From Paraburkholderia acidisoli (GTDB taxonomy: Bacteria; Pseudomonadota; Gammaproteobacteria; Burkholderiales; Burkholderiaceae): 64,000 bases of DNA. Of this stretch, positions 45,494-54,153 are shown in pieces. The translations under genes were made by a program, and so were the position numbers. The DNA is taken from assembly GCF_009789675.1 (NCBI RefSeq), contig NZ_CP046914.1, positions 62,001 through 126,000 on the forward strand, read 5' to 3'. Every line of letters starts with the position of its first letter. The stretch's first letter is position 1. The notes under the pieces are model-generated. The model was not told where the DNA came from, searched no databases, and saw only the letters and a list, made by a program, of their open reading frames with translations.

Positions 45494-45569
45494 CCGCCGG
45501 TGAGTCCAGCGCGTGCCGGTGGCTGGGCACGAGTGAGTTTCCCGCGCGTCTCATGACGCCGCTGCCACG

Positions 45570-45613
45570 CCTTGCGCGGCCGATCGCCCCACTGGGCGGC
45601 CGGCCGCGCAAGG
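45570..45613. terminator. Long perfect inverted repeat after the cytochrome c gene
   Basis: CCTTGCGCGGCCG (45570-45582) is the exact reverse complement of CGGCCGCGCAAGG (45601-45613), with a further CGCCC/GGGCG stem inside the loop. It lies 77 bases after the cytochrome stop and about 160 before the next gene. There is no T tract, so it may be a factor-dependent stop or simply a GC-rich hairpin. Nothing else was identified in the 281-base gap 45494-45774. Confidence 0.4.
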
Positions 45614-45774
45614 CTTCCGTTCGCCTCGATAAATCCTGGTGCGTTCGCGACAGCGCACGCATGCCACGGCACGTACCATGACCTGGACGGTTTGCACCGG
45701 ACACGCGCCGCGTGACCGATGCGCCGACTCGCGCGAACGACGCGCGACCATCCATTCATGCACCGGAGGCAGCG

Positions 45775-47178
45775 ATGAAGAGCGACGTGGCGGGACTGCA
45801 GGAATCGTCGGTATCACGTAACCCGGCAACGGGCGAGATCATCAGGACCTGGCCGTTCCAGACGCCCGATGAAGTCGAGCAGATGCTGGCGGCGAACGCG
45901 GCCGCCGCGAAAGCCTGGCGCGCCACGCCGATGAGCGAGCGCGTGGCCTGTTATCGCCGCCTCGCCGCCACGCTGCGCGAGCGGCTGGAAACACTCGCGC
46001 TGCTGGCCACTCACGAAATGGGCAAAACCCTCGTGGCGGCGCGCGCGGAAGTGGAGAAGTGCGCTTCGGCCGTGGACTGGATCGCCGAGCATGGTCCCGC
46101 GATTCTCGCCGACGAACCCGCGCCGGTGGACAACGGCGACCGCGTGTATGTGTCGTTTCTGCCGATCGGCACGGTGCTCGCCGTGATGCCGTGGAATTTC
46201 CCGTTCTGGCAGGTGATGCGCGCCGCGGGCCCGATCATGCTCTCGGGCAACGGCTTCATCCTCAAGCACGCGCCCAACGTCATGGGTTGCGCGTACGCGT
46301 TGCAGGAGGCGTTCGAGGCGAGCGGTTTTCCGAAGGGCGTGGTCGGCGTGCTGCACGTGGGCAACGAGATGGTGGCGCGCGTCATTCAGGATCCGCGCAC
46401 GGCGGCGGTCACGGTCACGGGCAGCATGCGGGCCGGTTCGGCCGTGGCCTCGATCGCGGGCAAGGCGCTCAAGAAGAGCCTGCTCGAACTCGGTGGCGCG
46501 GACGCCTATATCGTGCTCGCCGACGCGGATATCGACCGCGCGGTGGAAGTCGGTATCGAAGCGCGCTTCCAGAACGCCGGGCAAGTGTGTCTCGCGGCGA
46601 AGCGCTTCATTCTCGAGCGGCCGATCGCGGAAGAATTCACGCGCAAATACGTGAGCGCGGCGGCGCGCGTCAAGGCGGGCGATCCGCTGGACCCGGCCAC
46701 GACCATTGGCCCGATCGCGCGCGACGACCTGCGCGCGGGCGTGCACGACCAGGTGGTGCGTACGCTCGCGGCGGGCGCCAAGGCCCTGCTGGGCGGCAAG
46801 AACGTCGACGGGCCGGGCTTCTTCTACGAGCCGACCGTGCTCGGCGACGTGGCGCCCGGCATGGCCGCCTTCGACGAGGAGGTGTTCGGTCCCGTGGCCG
46901 CGTTGACGGTGGCCAACGATCTCGAAGACGCCATCCGTCTCGCGAACCTGAGCGACTACGGGCTGAGCGGCAACCTGTGGACCTCGGATCTCGCGCGGGC
47001 GAGCGAGATCGCGCGGCGGCTCGAAACGGGCGGTGTGTTCGTGAATGGCTTCAGCGCGTCGAATCCGCGCTTGCCCGTGGGCGGCGTGAAGCAGAGCGGC
47101 TATGGCCGCGAACTGTCGCACTTCGGCTTGCGCGAGTTCGTGAACGCGCAGGGCGTGTGGGTCAAGAAAGTGTCGTGA
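45775..47178 (+). CDS. NAD(P)-dependent aldehyde dehydrogenase, succinate-semialdehyde type (Sad/YneI-like)
   Basis: The 467-residue aldehyde dehydrogenase has cofactor-binding segments PIGTVLAVMPWNFPFWQVMR and VTVTGSMRAGSAVAS, catalytic Glu in LLELGGADAYIVLADADID, catalytic Cys in QNAGQVCLAAKRF and the C-terminal PVGGVKQSGYGRELSHFGLREF. The short N-terminus and PFWQ place it near the Sad/YneI group of succinate-semialdehyde dehydrogenases. GGAGG precedes the ATG at 45775. It heads a same-strand run with Mqo and FumC, so producing succinate for that pathway would fit, but the substrate is inferred. Confidence 0.9.
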   Translation: MKSDVAGLQESSVSRNPATGEIIRTWPFQTPDEVEQMLAANAAAAKAWRATPMSERVACYRRLAATLRERLETLALLATHEMGKTLVAARAEVEKCASAVDWIAEHGPAILADEPAPVDNGDRVYVSFLPIGTVLAVMPWNFPFWQVMRAAGPIMLSGNGFILKHAPNVMGCAYALQEAFEASGFPKGVVGVLHVGNEMVARVIQDPRTAAVTVTGSMRAGSAVASIAGKALKKSLLELGGADAYIVLADADIDRAVEVGIEARFQNAGQVCLAAKRFILERPIAEEFTRKYVSAAARVKAGDPLDPATTIGPIARDDLRAGVHDQVVRTLAAGAKALLGGKNVDGPGFFYEPTVLGDVAPGMAAFDEEVFGPVAALTVANDLEDAIRLANLSDYGLSGNLWTSDLARASEIARRLETGGVFVNGFSASNPRLPVGGVKQSGYGRELSHFGLREFVNAQGVWVKKVS

Positions 47179-47249
47179 TCCGCGTGTGCGCCGCGGCGTG
47201 CGTTTCATTGCCGTCGCGGCTGAACGTTCTCTCGCAAAGGAGCAGGTCG

Positions 47250-47636
47250 ATGATTCGCTGTATCAGGCTCAGCACCAACAATCAGGAATCCTCGGTATTC
47301 GAGGAGGGCTATCTGGCACTGCCGGGCGGCCATGAAGGCGACGCGATCGGTCAAGCGTTCGCCGCGGCTTCGGTGTCGTTTCGCGAGACGCTGCCGAGCG
47401 GCACGCTGGACTGGCACACCGCGCCCGCGCATCAGCTCGTGCTCACGCTGGGCGGCACGCTCGAATTTCGCACCCGGCAGGGCGAGACCTTCGTGATTCG
47501 CCCCGGCGACGTGCTGCTCGCCGAAGACACGACGGGCAGCGGGCATCGCTGGCGGCTGATCGGCGACGAACCGTGGCGGCGCGCCTACGTCATCTTGCCG
47601 GCCGGCATGGAAGCCGGTTTTACGCCGCGCGCGTGA
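47250..47636 (+). CDS. Cupin-domain protein
   Basis: This 128-residue single-domain cupin has the core DWHTAPAHQLVLTLGGTLEFRTRQGE, then FVIRPGDVLLAEDTTGSGHRWRL, showing both cupin motifs with His residues that could bind a metal (HTAPAHQ, GHRW). Such proteins can be isomerases, dioxygenases or sensors. AAAGGAG precedes the start. It lies between the aldehyde dehydrogenase and mqo genes, 24 bases before mqo, so a role in the same carboxylate pathway is likely, but its activity is unknown. Confidence 0.88.
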   Translation: MIRCIRLSTNNQESSVFEEGYLALPGGHEGDAIGQAFAAASVSFRETLPSGTLDWHTAPAHQLVLTLGGTLEFRTRQGETFVIRPGDVLLAEDTTGSGHRWRLIGDEPWRRAYVILPAGMEAGFTPRA

Positions 47637-47660
47637 TCGCCTGTGTTCAGGAGACCTTCG

Positions 47661-49157
47661 ATGAGTCAGGAAGACGCTGTTCGCCACGTCGACGTGGCGC
47701 TGATCGGGGCCGGCATCATGGGCGCCACGGTCGGCACGCTGCTCAATCGCCTCGATCCCGCGTTGTCCATCGCGATCTTCGAGCGGCTGGAAGACTGCGC
47801 GCAGGAAAGCTCGTACGGCTGGAACAATGCGGGTACCGGCCACGCCGCGAATTGCGAATTGAACTACACGACGGAGCGGCCCGACGGTTCCATCGACATT
47901 TCGAAAGCGCTCGACGTCAACGTCGAATTCGATCTGTCGCGGCAACTCTGGACCTACCTCGTGCGGGAGGGCGCGATTGCCGACCCCGCCGCGTTCATTC
48001 GCGCGTGCCCGCATATCAGCTTCGTGGTCGGCGACGACAACGTGGCGTTTCTGCGCAAGCGTTTCGCGGCGATGTCGGCGCATCATTGCTGGGCGCAGAT
48101 GGAGCACAGTGAGGATCCCGAAGTGATCGCGCAGTGGGCGCCCATCGTGATGGAGGGCCGCCCGTCCAGCCATCCGGTCGCGGCCACGCGCATGGTCACG
48201 GGCGCGGACGTGGACTACGGCACGCTCACGCACCTGATGATCGAACATCTCGCGCGTCAGTGCGTGGAGATCCACTATCGGCACGACGTTCACGACCTGC
48301 GCCGCGAGGACGACGGCCGCTGGCGGATCGTGGCGCACGACGCCGAAACCGACTCCACGGTCGAGACCGTCGCGAAGTTCGTGTTCATCGGCGCGGGTGG
48401 CGCGGCGCTCTCGCTCGTGCAGAAGTCGGGCATTCCCGAGGCGCAGGGCTATGCGGGCTTTCCGGTCAGCGGGCGCTGGCTGCGTTGCGACAACCCGGCC
48501 GTTGCGCAACGTCACCACGTGAAGGTCTACGGCAAGGCCGCGCACGGTTCGCCGCCCATGTCGGTGCCGCATCTGGACATGCGCGTGGTGGACGGCCAGC
48601 ATTCGCTGCTGTTCGGTCCGTACGCGGGCTTTTCGAGTAAGTTTCTCAAGGAAGGCTCGTATCTGGATCTGTTCGAGTCGCTGCGCGTGTCGAATCTCGG
48701 GCCGTTGCTCGACGTTGCCGCGCATAACTTCAACCTCGAAACGTATCTCGTGGGGCAGGTCGTGCAAACGCCGCACGAGCAGTTCGAAACGCTGCAGGCG
48801 TTTTTCCCGCAGGCGCGGCGCGAGGACTGGCGCGAAGCCGTGGCGGGGCAGCGCGTGCAGATCATCAAGCCCGACGGCGAAGGCGGCGGCACGCTGCAGT
48901 TCGGCACGCAACTGCTCGCTTCGGCCGACCGGTCGATCGTCGCGCTGCTCGGCGCCTCGCCGGGCGCTTCGACGGCGGCATTCATCGCCATTGCGCTGCT
49001 GCAGCAGTGCTTCGCCGAACGGCTCACCGCCGAGGGCTGGCTGCCGGCGCTCAAACGCATCGTGCCCACTTACGGTATCGACCTCAGAACCGACGCCGAA
49101 GCGTGCCGCGCGACGCGCGTGGAGACGGCTTCGGTGCTGGGGCTGCGGAATGTCTAA
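47661..49157 (+). CDS. mqo: Malate:quinone oxidoreductase
   Basis: This membrane-associated FAD enzyme has 498 residues and oxidises malate to oxaloacetate with transfer of electrons to quinone. The FAD motif is VDVALIGAGIMGATVGTLL, followed by the Mqo signatures SSYGWNNAGTGHAANCELNYT, EGRPSSHPVAATRMVTGADVDYG and GAGGAALSLVQKSGIPE. The end motif is GASPGASTAAFIAIALLQQCF. The ATG at 47661 follows AGGAG; an upstream GTG (47643) is an unlikely alternative. It sits in a run with cupin, tautomerase and fumC genes, so FumC-made malate can be passed directly to it. Confidence 0.96.
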   Translation: MSQEDAVRHVDVALIGAGIMGATVGTLLNRLDPALSIAIFERLEDCAQESSYGWNNAGTGHAANCELNYTTERPDGSIDISKALDVNVEFDLSRQLWTYLVREGAIADPAAFIRACPHISFVVGDDNVAFLRKRFAAMSAHHCWAQMEHSEDPEVIAQWAPIVMEGRPSSHPVAATRMVTGADVDYGTLTHLMIEHLARQCVEIHYRHDVHDLRREDDGRWRIVAHDAETDSTVETVAKFVFIGAGGAALSLVQKSGIPEAQGYAGFPVSGRWLRCDNPAVAQRHHVKVYGKAAHGSPPMSVPHLDMRVVDGQHSLLFGPYAGFSSKFLKEGSYLDLFESLRVSNLGPLLDVAAHNFNLETYLVGQVVQTPHEQFETLQAFFPQARREDWREAVAGQRVQIIKPDGEGGGTLQFGTQLLASADRSIVALLGASPGASTAAFIAIALLQQCFAERLTAEGWLPALKRIVPTYGIDLRTDAEACRATRVETASVLGLRNV

Positions 49158-49218
49158 CGCGAGTGGGACGCGAGCTTGACGCAATATCGGCCGCATTTTT
49201 CCCAAGGAGAAACGCATC

Positions 49219-49608
49219 ATGCCCTTCGTTCGTATCGATACGGTTGCCGGGCGTTACGACGGCAAGCAACGCGGCGCGATCAGCGACGTGCTGTACGAGT
49301 CCGTGCTCGAGATTGGCGCGCTGGAGAACGACCGCTTTCAGGTGTTCTCGGAGCACGCGCCGCACGACCTCGTTTTCCATGGCGACTATCTCGGCATTCG
49401 TCGCACCGACGGTTTCGTTGCGATTCAGATCACGATGAATGCCGGGCGCACGCTGGCGCAGAAAAAGCAACTCATTGCGTCCATTGCCGCGGGCTTGCAC
49501 GAGCGCGTGGGCATTCGCAAGGAAGACGTGTTCATCAATCTGCTCGAAGTGCCGCGCGAGAACTGGTCGTTCGGAAGCGGCGTTGCGCAATATGCGCCCG
49601 AAAGCTGA
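49219..49608 (+). CDS. Tautomerase-superfamily protein
   Basis: The 129-residue protein has the N-terminal catalytic Pro typical of 4-oxalocrotonate tautomerase relatives (Met-Pro-Phe-Val-Arg-Ile; Pro becomes residue 1 after Met removal). The tandem beta-alpha-beta layout is visible: RGAISDVLYESVLEIGALENDRFQVF in the first half, VAIQITMNAGRTLAQKKQLIASIAAGLHERVGIRKEDVFINLLEV in the second. A length near 130 suits the double-unit (MSAD/cis-CaaD-like) subgroups. AAGGAG precedes the start. It lies between mqo and fumC; it may handle an oxaloacetate-like enol, but this is speculative. Confidence 0.88.
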   Translation: MPFVRIDTVAGRYDGKQRGAISDVLYESVLEIGALENDRFQVFSEHAPHDLVFHGDYLGIRRTDGFVAIQITMNAGRTLAQKKQLIASIAAGLHERVGIRKEDVFINLLEVPRENWSFGSGVAQYAPES

Positions 49609-49632
49609 CGGGTGCGAACGAAGGGGCTAGCC

Positions 49633-51093
49633 ATGCAGGACATCACACGTACGCTTCCCGTCATGACGGACGTGACGATCGGGCTTTCCGCATCGGGCAT
49701 GCGCCGGGAATTCGACAGCATGGGCGAAGTCGAGGTGCCCGCCAACCGTTACTGGGGCGCGCAAACCCAGCGTTCGCTCGAGCATTTTTCGATTGGCGGC
49801 GACCGCATGCCCAAGGCGGTGTATCACGCCTATGGCATCGTGAAGAAAGCGGCCGCGTTGATCAACGCCGAAGCAGGGCGCCTGCCGCAGTGGAAAGCCG
49901 ACGCGATCGTGCGCGCCGCGGACGAAGCCATCGCGGGCCAGCTCGACGAGCATTTTCCGCTCTTCGTGTGGCAGACCGGCTCCGGCACGCAGTCCAACAT
50001 GAACATGAACGAAGTGCTGTCGAATCGCGCGATCCAGTTGCTCGGCGGCACACCCGGCAGCCAACAGCCGGTCGGCCCCAACGACGACGTGAACATGGGG
50101 CAGTCGTCGAACGACAGCTTTCCCACGGCCATGCATATCGCCGCCGTCACGGCCATCGACGCGCGGCTCGTGCCCGAACTGAAACAGCTCGCGCAAACGA
50201 TCGAGCGCAAGGCGCAGGCATGGATGCACGTCGTGAAGGTCGGCCGCACGCATCTGGAAGACGCGACGCCGCTTTCGGTGGGGCAGGAATGGTCGGGCTG
50301 GGCCGCGCAGTTGAACGCCTGCGTTGCGCAGATCGAAGCCGCGCGCGCGGGCCTTTACGAACTCGCGCTGGGCGGCACGGCCGTGGGCACTGGCCTGAAC
50401 GCGCCGCCGGGATTCTCGCGCAAGGTGGCGGCCAAAATCGCGGAACTCACCGGCAAGCCGTTCGTGACGGCGCCGAACAAATTCATGGCACAAGGCTCGC
50501 TCGATGCCATGGTGCGTGCTTCGGCGTCGTTGCGCGGCGCGGCCGTGGCGTTGATGAAAGTGGCGAACGACATGCGCTGGCTCGCTTCGGGGCCGCGCTG
50601 CGGACTCGGCGAACTCAAGTTGCCGGCCAATGAACCGGGCTCGTCGATCATGCCCGGCAAGGTGAATCCCACGCAATGCGAAGCCATCGTCATGATCGCG
50701 ATCCAGGTGATCGGCGAGGATACCGCCGTGGCTTTCGCGGGTAGCCAGGGCAATTTCGAACTCAACGCCATGCGGCCCGTCATCATCAACAACTTCCTGC
50801 ATTGCGCGACCATTCTCGCCGACGGCAGCGAGAAGTTCCGCAAGTACTCGGTGGAAGGCACCGAGATCGACCCGGACCGTATCGCGGCGCACGTGAGCCA
50901 GACGCTCATGCTCGTGACCGCGCTTTCGCCGGTGATCGGCTATCAGAACGCCGCGCATATCGCCGAAGACGCGCAAGCCACGGGCTCGACGTTGAAAGAA
51001 GCCGCGCTGCGCTCGGGCAAGGTGACCGAGGCCCAGTACGACGCGATCATCGTGCCGCGCAACATGATCGGCGAGGGGCTCGCGGGTGCGTGA
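49633..51093 (+). CDS. fumC: Class II fumarate hydratase
   Basis: This 486-residue iron-free fumarase interconverts fumarate and malate as a tetramer. Conserved regions are the start REFDSMGEVEVPANRYWGAQTQRSLEHF, SGTQSNMNMNEVLSNRA, KVGRTHLEDATPLSVGQEWSGW with the active-site His, and the signature loop GSSIMPGKVNPTQCE. The chosen ATG (49633) follows AAGGGG; ATG 49663 is also possible, since the first ~20 residues are unconserved. FumC is resistant to oxidants, which fits a window rich in catalases. It precedes the short FUSC gene by 35 bases. Confidence 0.96.
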   Translation: MQDITRTLPVMTDVTIGLSASGMRREFDSMGEVEVPANRYWGAQTQRSLEHFSIGGDRMPKAVYHAYGIVKKAAALINAEAGRLPQWKADAIVRAADEAIAGQLDEHFPLFVWQTGSGTQSNMNMNEVLSNRAIQLLGGTPGSQQPVGPNDDVNMGQSSNDSFPTAMHIAAVTAIDARLVPELKQLAQTIERKAQAWMHVVKVGRTHLEDATPLSVGQEWSGWAAQLNACVAQIEAARAGLYELALGGTAVGTGLNAPPGFSRKVAAKIAELTGKPFVTAPNKFMAQGSLDAMVRASASLRGAAVALMKVANDMRWLASGPRCGLGELKLPANEPGSSIMPGKVNPTQCEAIVMIAIQVIGEDTAVAFAGSQGNFELNAMRPVIINNFLHCATILADGSEKFRKYSVEGTEIDPDRIAAHVSQTLMLVTALSPVIGYQNAAHIAEDAQATGSTLKEAALRSGKVTEAQYDAIIVPRNMIGEGLAGA

Positions 51094-51128
51094 ATGTCCC
51101 CGGGTTTCGCGCCGCCCCGTGAGCTAGC

Positions 51129-51671
51129 GTGAGCCGCTCGTCTTCGTCTCCCTCTTCACCTTCGCCTGCCAGCGGGCACGAATTCGTGCGCTCGCTGGCT
51201 TTCGTGCTCCGCTGCGCGTGCTCCGCCGCCGCGTCCTATCAACTCGCGCTATGGCTCGGGCTGCCGGTTCCCGTGTGGGCTTCGGTGTCGGCGCTCGTGA
51301 TTGCCCAGGACCGCTGGAGCGAGACGCGCGTCTCGCTGCATGAACGCGTACGCGGCACGCTGCTGGGCGTGGCGGTCTCGCTGGCCGTCAATATCGTCGC
51401 GATCTCGCTGCGCTTGCCGGCCATCGTCCAGTTGATGGTGGCGGTGGCCGTGTGCGCGGCCGTGGCGCGCGCCGAACGCGGTTTGCGCGTGTGCATGTGG
51501 ACGTGCCCGATCGTGCTGCTCTCCGCGCACGCCGGTGCGCAGCCCGCGATCGTCACGGGCCTGTTGCGCGCCTTCGAGATCATGGTGGGCTGCTTCGTGG
51601 GCGGCGTGTTTCACTTTCTGGCCGAACGGCTGCTCGCGCTCGAGTTCACGCGCGAGCGGGAGCGTGGCTGA
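51129..51671 (+). CDS. Short FUSC-family membrane protein
   Basis: This 180-residue protein corresponds only to one FUSC membrane block: about five helices (FVLRCACSAAASYQLALWLG, VWASVSALVIAQDRWSETRVSLHERVRGTLLGVAVSL, LPAIVQLMVAVAVCAAVARAERGLRV, IVLLSAHAG, LLRAFEIMVGCFVGGVFHFLAERLL). Full-length FUSC pumps are about 350-720 residues. Either it works as an oligomer of half-size units or it is a reduced relative. It starts with GTG and a weak ribosome-binding site, 35 bases after fumC and 22 bases from the convergent cytochrome b gene. The function is unknown. Confidence 0.75.
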   Translation: MSRSSSSPSSPSPASGHEFVRSLAFVLRCACSAAASYQLALWLGLPVPVWASVSALVIAQDRWSETRVSLHERVRGTLLGVAVSLAVNIVAISLRLPAIVQLMVAVAVCAAVARAERGLRVCMWTCPIVLLSAHAGAQPAIVTGLLRAFEIMVGCFVGGVFHFLAERLLALEFTRERERG

Positions 51672-51693
51672 CGCCGCATTCCCGCAACGTGTT

Positions 51694-52302
51694 CTACTCG
51701 CCGCCAACCGGCTTGCTGCCCGTATTCGCCGATGGCTTGCCCCACGGCGCCATCGCCTCGAATACGCCGTCGCGGCGCACGAGGGCGTGAAACAGCGCGG
51801 CCGAGAAGTGCATCACGATGAGAAAGAAGAACAGGATGGCCAGGAACCGGTGCGCGTTCCAGAGCAGCGTATGCAGGGCATTGCTCGGCGGCGCGATCGG
51901 CATGAGGCGCAGGCCCGCCACCACCACGGGATAATCGCCGGCCGACAGCATGGCCCAGCCGAGCAGCGGCAGCGCGATCATCAGCACGTAGAACGCCAGA
52001 TGCGAGAGATGCGCCGCGAGTTTCATCGGCTCGGGCATGTTGGCGGGCAGCGCGGGCGCGCCGCACACCAGCCGGACCGCGAGGCGCACGAGCGCGAGCA
52101 CGAGAATCAGGATGCCTAACGGTTTGTGGATAGAGACGAGCGAAAGATACTTCGCGTGGATCGTCGAGACCATGCCGACGCCGATGAACAGCATCGCGAG
52201 AATGCAGATCGCCATGAGCCAGTGCAGGGCGCGCTGCAGCGGCGAGAAACGCGTGGCGGGCGTGGCGGGCATGGTGCGGGAGTTGGGCGTGGTGGGCGTC
52301 AT
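51694..52302 (-). CDS. Cytochrome b561-type membrane protein
   Basis: This 202-residue four-helix diheme cytochrome has His ligand candidates in LQRALHWLMAICILAMLF, SIHKPLGILILVLALVRL, KLAAHLSHLAFYVLMIALPLLGW and LLWNAHRFLAILFFFLIVMHFSAALFHALV. Prokaryotic b561 proteins move electrons from quinol to periplasmic partners or to superoxide. The start (52302) overlaps the stop of the catalase-family gene (ATGA) and has GGAGG upstream, so it is made together with that enzyme and probably feeds electrons to it. Confidence 0.9.
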   Translation of the reverse strand: MTPTTPNSRTMPATPATRFSPLQRALHWLMAICILAMLFIGVGMVSTIHAKYLSLVSIHKPLGILILVLALVRLAVRLVCGAPALPANMPEPMKLAAHLSHLAFYVLMIALPLLGWAMLSAGDYPVVVAGLRLMPIAPPSNALHTLLWNAHRFLAILFFFLIVMHFSAALFHALVRRDGVFEAMAPWGKPSANTGSKPVGGE

Positions 52303-53360
52303 TGTCCGTTGCCTCCGGCCTGGGTGTGCGGATAGTACTTGTCTTCGGCGGTGCGCCGGTCGAACGACACGGCATAGGCGGCCGAACGCGCGGCGGGGAA
52401 CGGGTCGTCGGAGACATGCATGCCGGCGGGCAGCACGGTGGGATCGAAGTTGACGTCGCGGCACGGACCGTCGGCTTCCTGCTGGATGCCGGTGACGACC
52501 AGTGTGCCCGCCGTCACCGTGCGGCGGTCGTCGGGCCAGGGCTTGCTCGGGTCCGCGCTGGGGTCGCCCGGGTTGGCCACGGTCACGACGAGGTTCCAGC
52601 GCTGCGGCGCGGCGGCCACGCGCTGCGCGATGTCGGTGGCGAGAAAGTCGGGGCCGCGCTGTTTGAGATCGTCGGCGGAAAGCAGCTCGGGCTTCGCAAC
52701 CGGCACGAACGACCAGCGCACCGTGCTCGTGTTGCCGGACGCGTTCGTGAAGAGAAAGCTGTCCAGGCTGTTGAAGCGCTCCTCCGCGAACGAGGCGGTC
52801 ATGGGCGTGGTGGAGATCCACTTCGCGAACGCGCCGAACTCGGGATTCGCGGCGATGAACGACTTCATCGCGTTGGGGTCGTCCTTGCGTCCCAATGCTT
52901 GCAACAAGCCATAAAACGCCTGAGGCGTGGAGACCGCGAAGAAGGGCGCGTCGATCATGGCGGTGCGCCATTCGCTGCCGTCGGGCGCGACGACGCGCAA
53001 GCCCACGCCTCGCACGCGCACCGTGGGATCGGCCGCTTTCGGGTCGGCCGTGCCCAGATTGAAACGGCCCATGGCGGCATACGAACCGGCCGCGAACATG
53101 GGCGCCTTCGAGAGCGCGGCGGCCGCGCCAGTCGATTCGAACGTGCCCGTGAAGCAGATGCCTTTCGCGTGATTGCGCCGGTAGCCGAGCGCGGGACCGC
53201 CCGGCGGCGCGAGGGCATTCACCAGTTTCGCGGGCGTGACGCGTTGCGGTGCGAGCCAGCCGGCGGTAAAGGCGAAAGCGACAATCGCAACGAGCGCGAT
53301 GGCGGCGATCAGAACGATCGGACCGGCGGCGGAAGAACGGGTAGCGGGGCGGTCATCCAT
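52299..53360 (-). CDS. Membrane-anchored catalase-family peroxidase (SrpA-like)
   Basis: The 353-residue heme protein of the catalase superfamily is reduced to the core. An N-terminal membrane anchor or uncleaved signal (GPIVLIAAIALVAIVAFAFTAGWL) puts the domain in the periplasm. The catalytic His segment is YRRNHAKGICFTGTF (catalases have H-A-K-G), and GRFNLGTADPKAADPTVRVRGVGLRV and MIDAPFFAVSTPQAFYGLLQAL are typical of this subfamily. Such proteins likely act as peroxidases that use an external electron donor rather than as full catalases. AGGAG precedes the ATG at 53360. Coupling to cytochrome b561 suggests a quinol-dependent peroxidase. Confidence 0.9.
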   Translation of the reverse strand: MDDRPATRSSAAGPIVLIAAIALVAIVAFAFTAGWLAPQRVTPAKLVNALAPPGGPALGYRRNHAKGICFTGTFESTGAAAALSKAPMFAAGSYAAMGRFNLGTADPKAADPTVRVRGVGLRVVAPDGSEWRTAMIDAPFFAVSTPQAFYGLLQALGRKDDPNAMKSFIAANPEFGAFAKWISTTPMTASFAEERFNSLDSFLFTNASGNTSTVRWSFVPVAKPELLSADDLKQRGPDFLATDIAQRVAAAPQRWNLVVTVANPGDPSADPSKPWPDDRRTVTAGTLVVTGIQQEADGPCRDVNFDPTVLPAGMHVSDDPFPAARSAAYAVSFDRRTAEDKYYPHTQAGGNGQ

Positions 53361-53706
53361 CGGCTTCTCCTGGACGGAAAAACAGCGGAGGGCATCGGGA
53401 ACGGCTTGCGGTTCTGGGGACCTGGCCGCTGGGGAGCTGGCCAATTTCGCAGTCGATTCTAGTCGGTTTCTCGAAGTCGCGTCTTACGGCAGTGCGGGCT
53501 CACAAAATCGCGTCGTTCCCGCATGGTTCGCATGCGGGCGGTGCATTGGACTGCGGAATGCCGTTGGTGTGGACAGCAGGCCGTGCGCTTTCGAAAGAGC
53601 GCGGAATCGCTTCGCAGTAGCATCGGTGCCGTGATGAAAAGCGCGCGCCGGCCCCATGCGGCGCGCTCATGCGAATAACCGGATTCTCTACTTCAGGAGT
53701 CGTGCG
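53361..53706. other. Divergent intergenic region between the SrpA-like gene and the second BON gene
   Basis: These 346 bases separate two divergent envelope genes and should contain both promoters. I see a small inverted repeat (CCCGCAT...ATGCGGG at 53518-53538) and no convincing promoter or coding sequence. Confidence 0.45.
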
Positions 53707-54087
53707 ATGAAGCGGATGCATAGCTGGCTGGCGGGATGTATGGCAGTCCTGATTTCCACGGCGCTCTACGCGCAAACCTCGACGGGCGCGGACGCCGCCA
53801 CGGCGAGCCCCAATACCGCCAATGCCGCGACGCAAGGCGGCGGCAAGAAAGTCATGCGGGCGGAGAACCGCCGCTTCTCGACCACCGTGCAGCGCGCGAT
53901 CTACAAGGATCACGCTGTCAGCGACGCCGATATCGTCGTGTTCGGCAATGCCTCCACGGGGCAGGTGACGCTCGCGGGTTTCATCTCGGACCCCGACCAG
54001 GAACAGGCGGCGGTGAGTACGGCGGGCAAGGTGGCCGGCGTCAAGAACGTCACGAGCAAACTGACCCTGCGCGAAGAGGGCAACTGA
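53707..54087 (+). CDS. Periplasmic BON-domain protein
   Basis: This 126-residue exported protein has a signal peptide of about 23 residues (ending ALYA/Q), an Ala/Thr/Gly linker, and one BON domain (about residues 50-122: FSTTVQRAIYKDHAVSDADIVVFGNASTGQVTLAGFISDPDQEQAA, then GKVAGVKNVTSKLTL). It is similar in layout to the BON protein at 18009. AGGAG lies before the ATG at 53707. It precedes the flavin reductase gene by 66 bases. BON proteins are often induced by envelope or osmotic stress. Confidence 0.9.
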   Translation: MKRMHSWLAGCMAVLISTALYAQTSTGADAATASPNTANAATQGGGKKVMRAENRRFSTTVQRAIYKDHAVSDADIVVFGNASTGQVTLAGFISDPDQEQAAVSTAGKVAGVKNVTSKLTLREEGN

Positions 54088-54153
54088 GCGCTGCGCGCAC
54101 GATCTTGACACGTGTCTTCGCGGCGCTGCCGCCACCCGATCCAGGAGTTTTTC

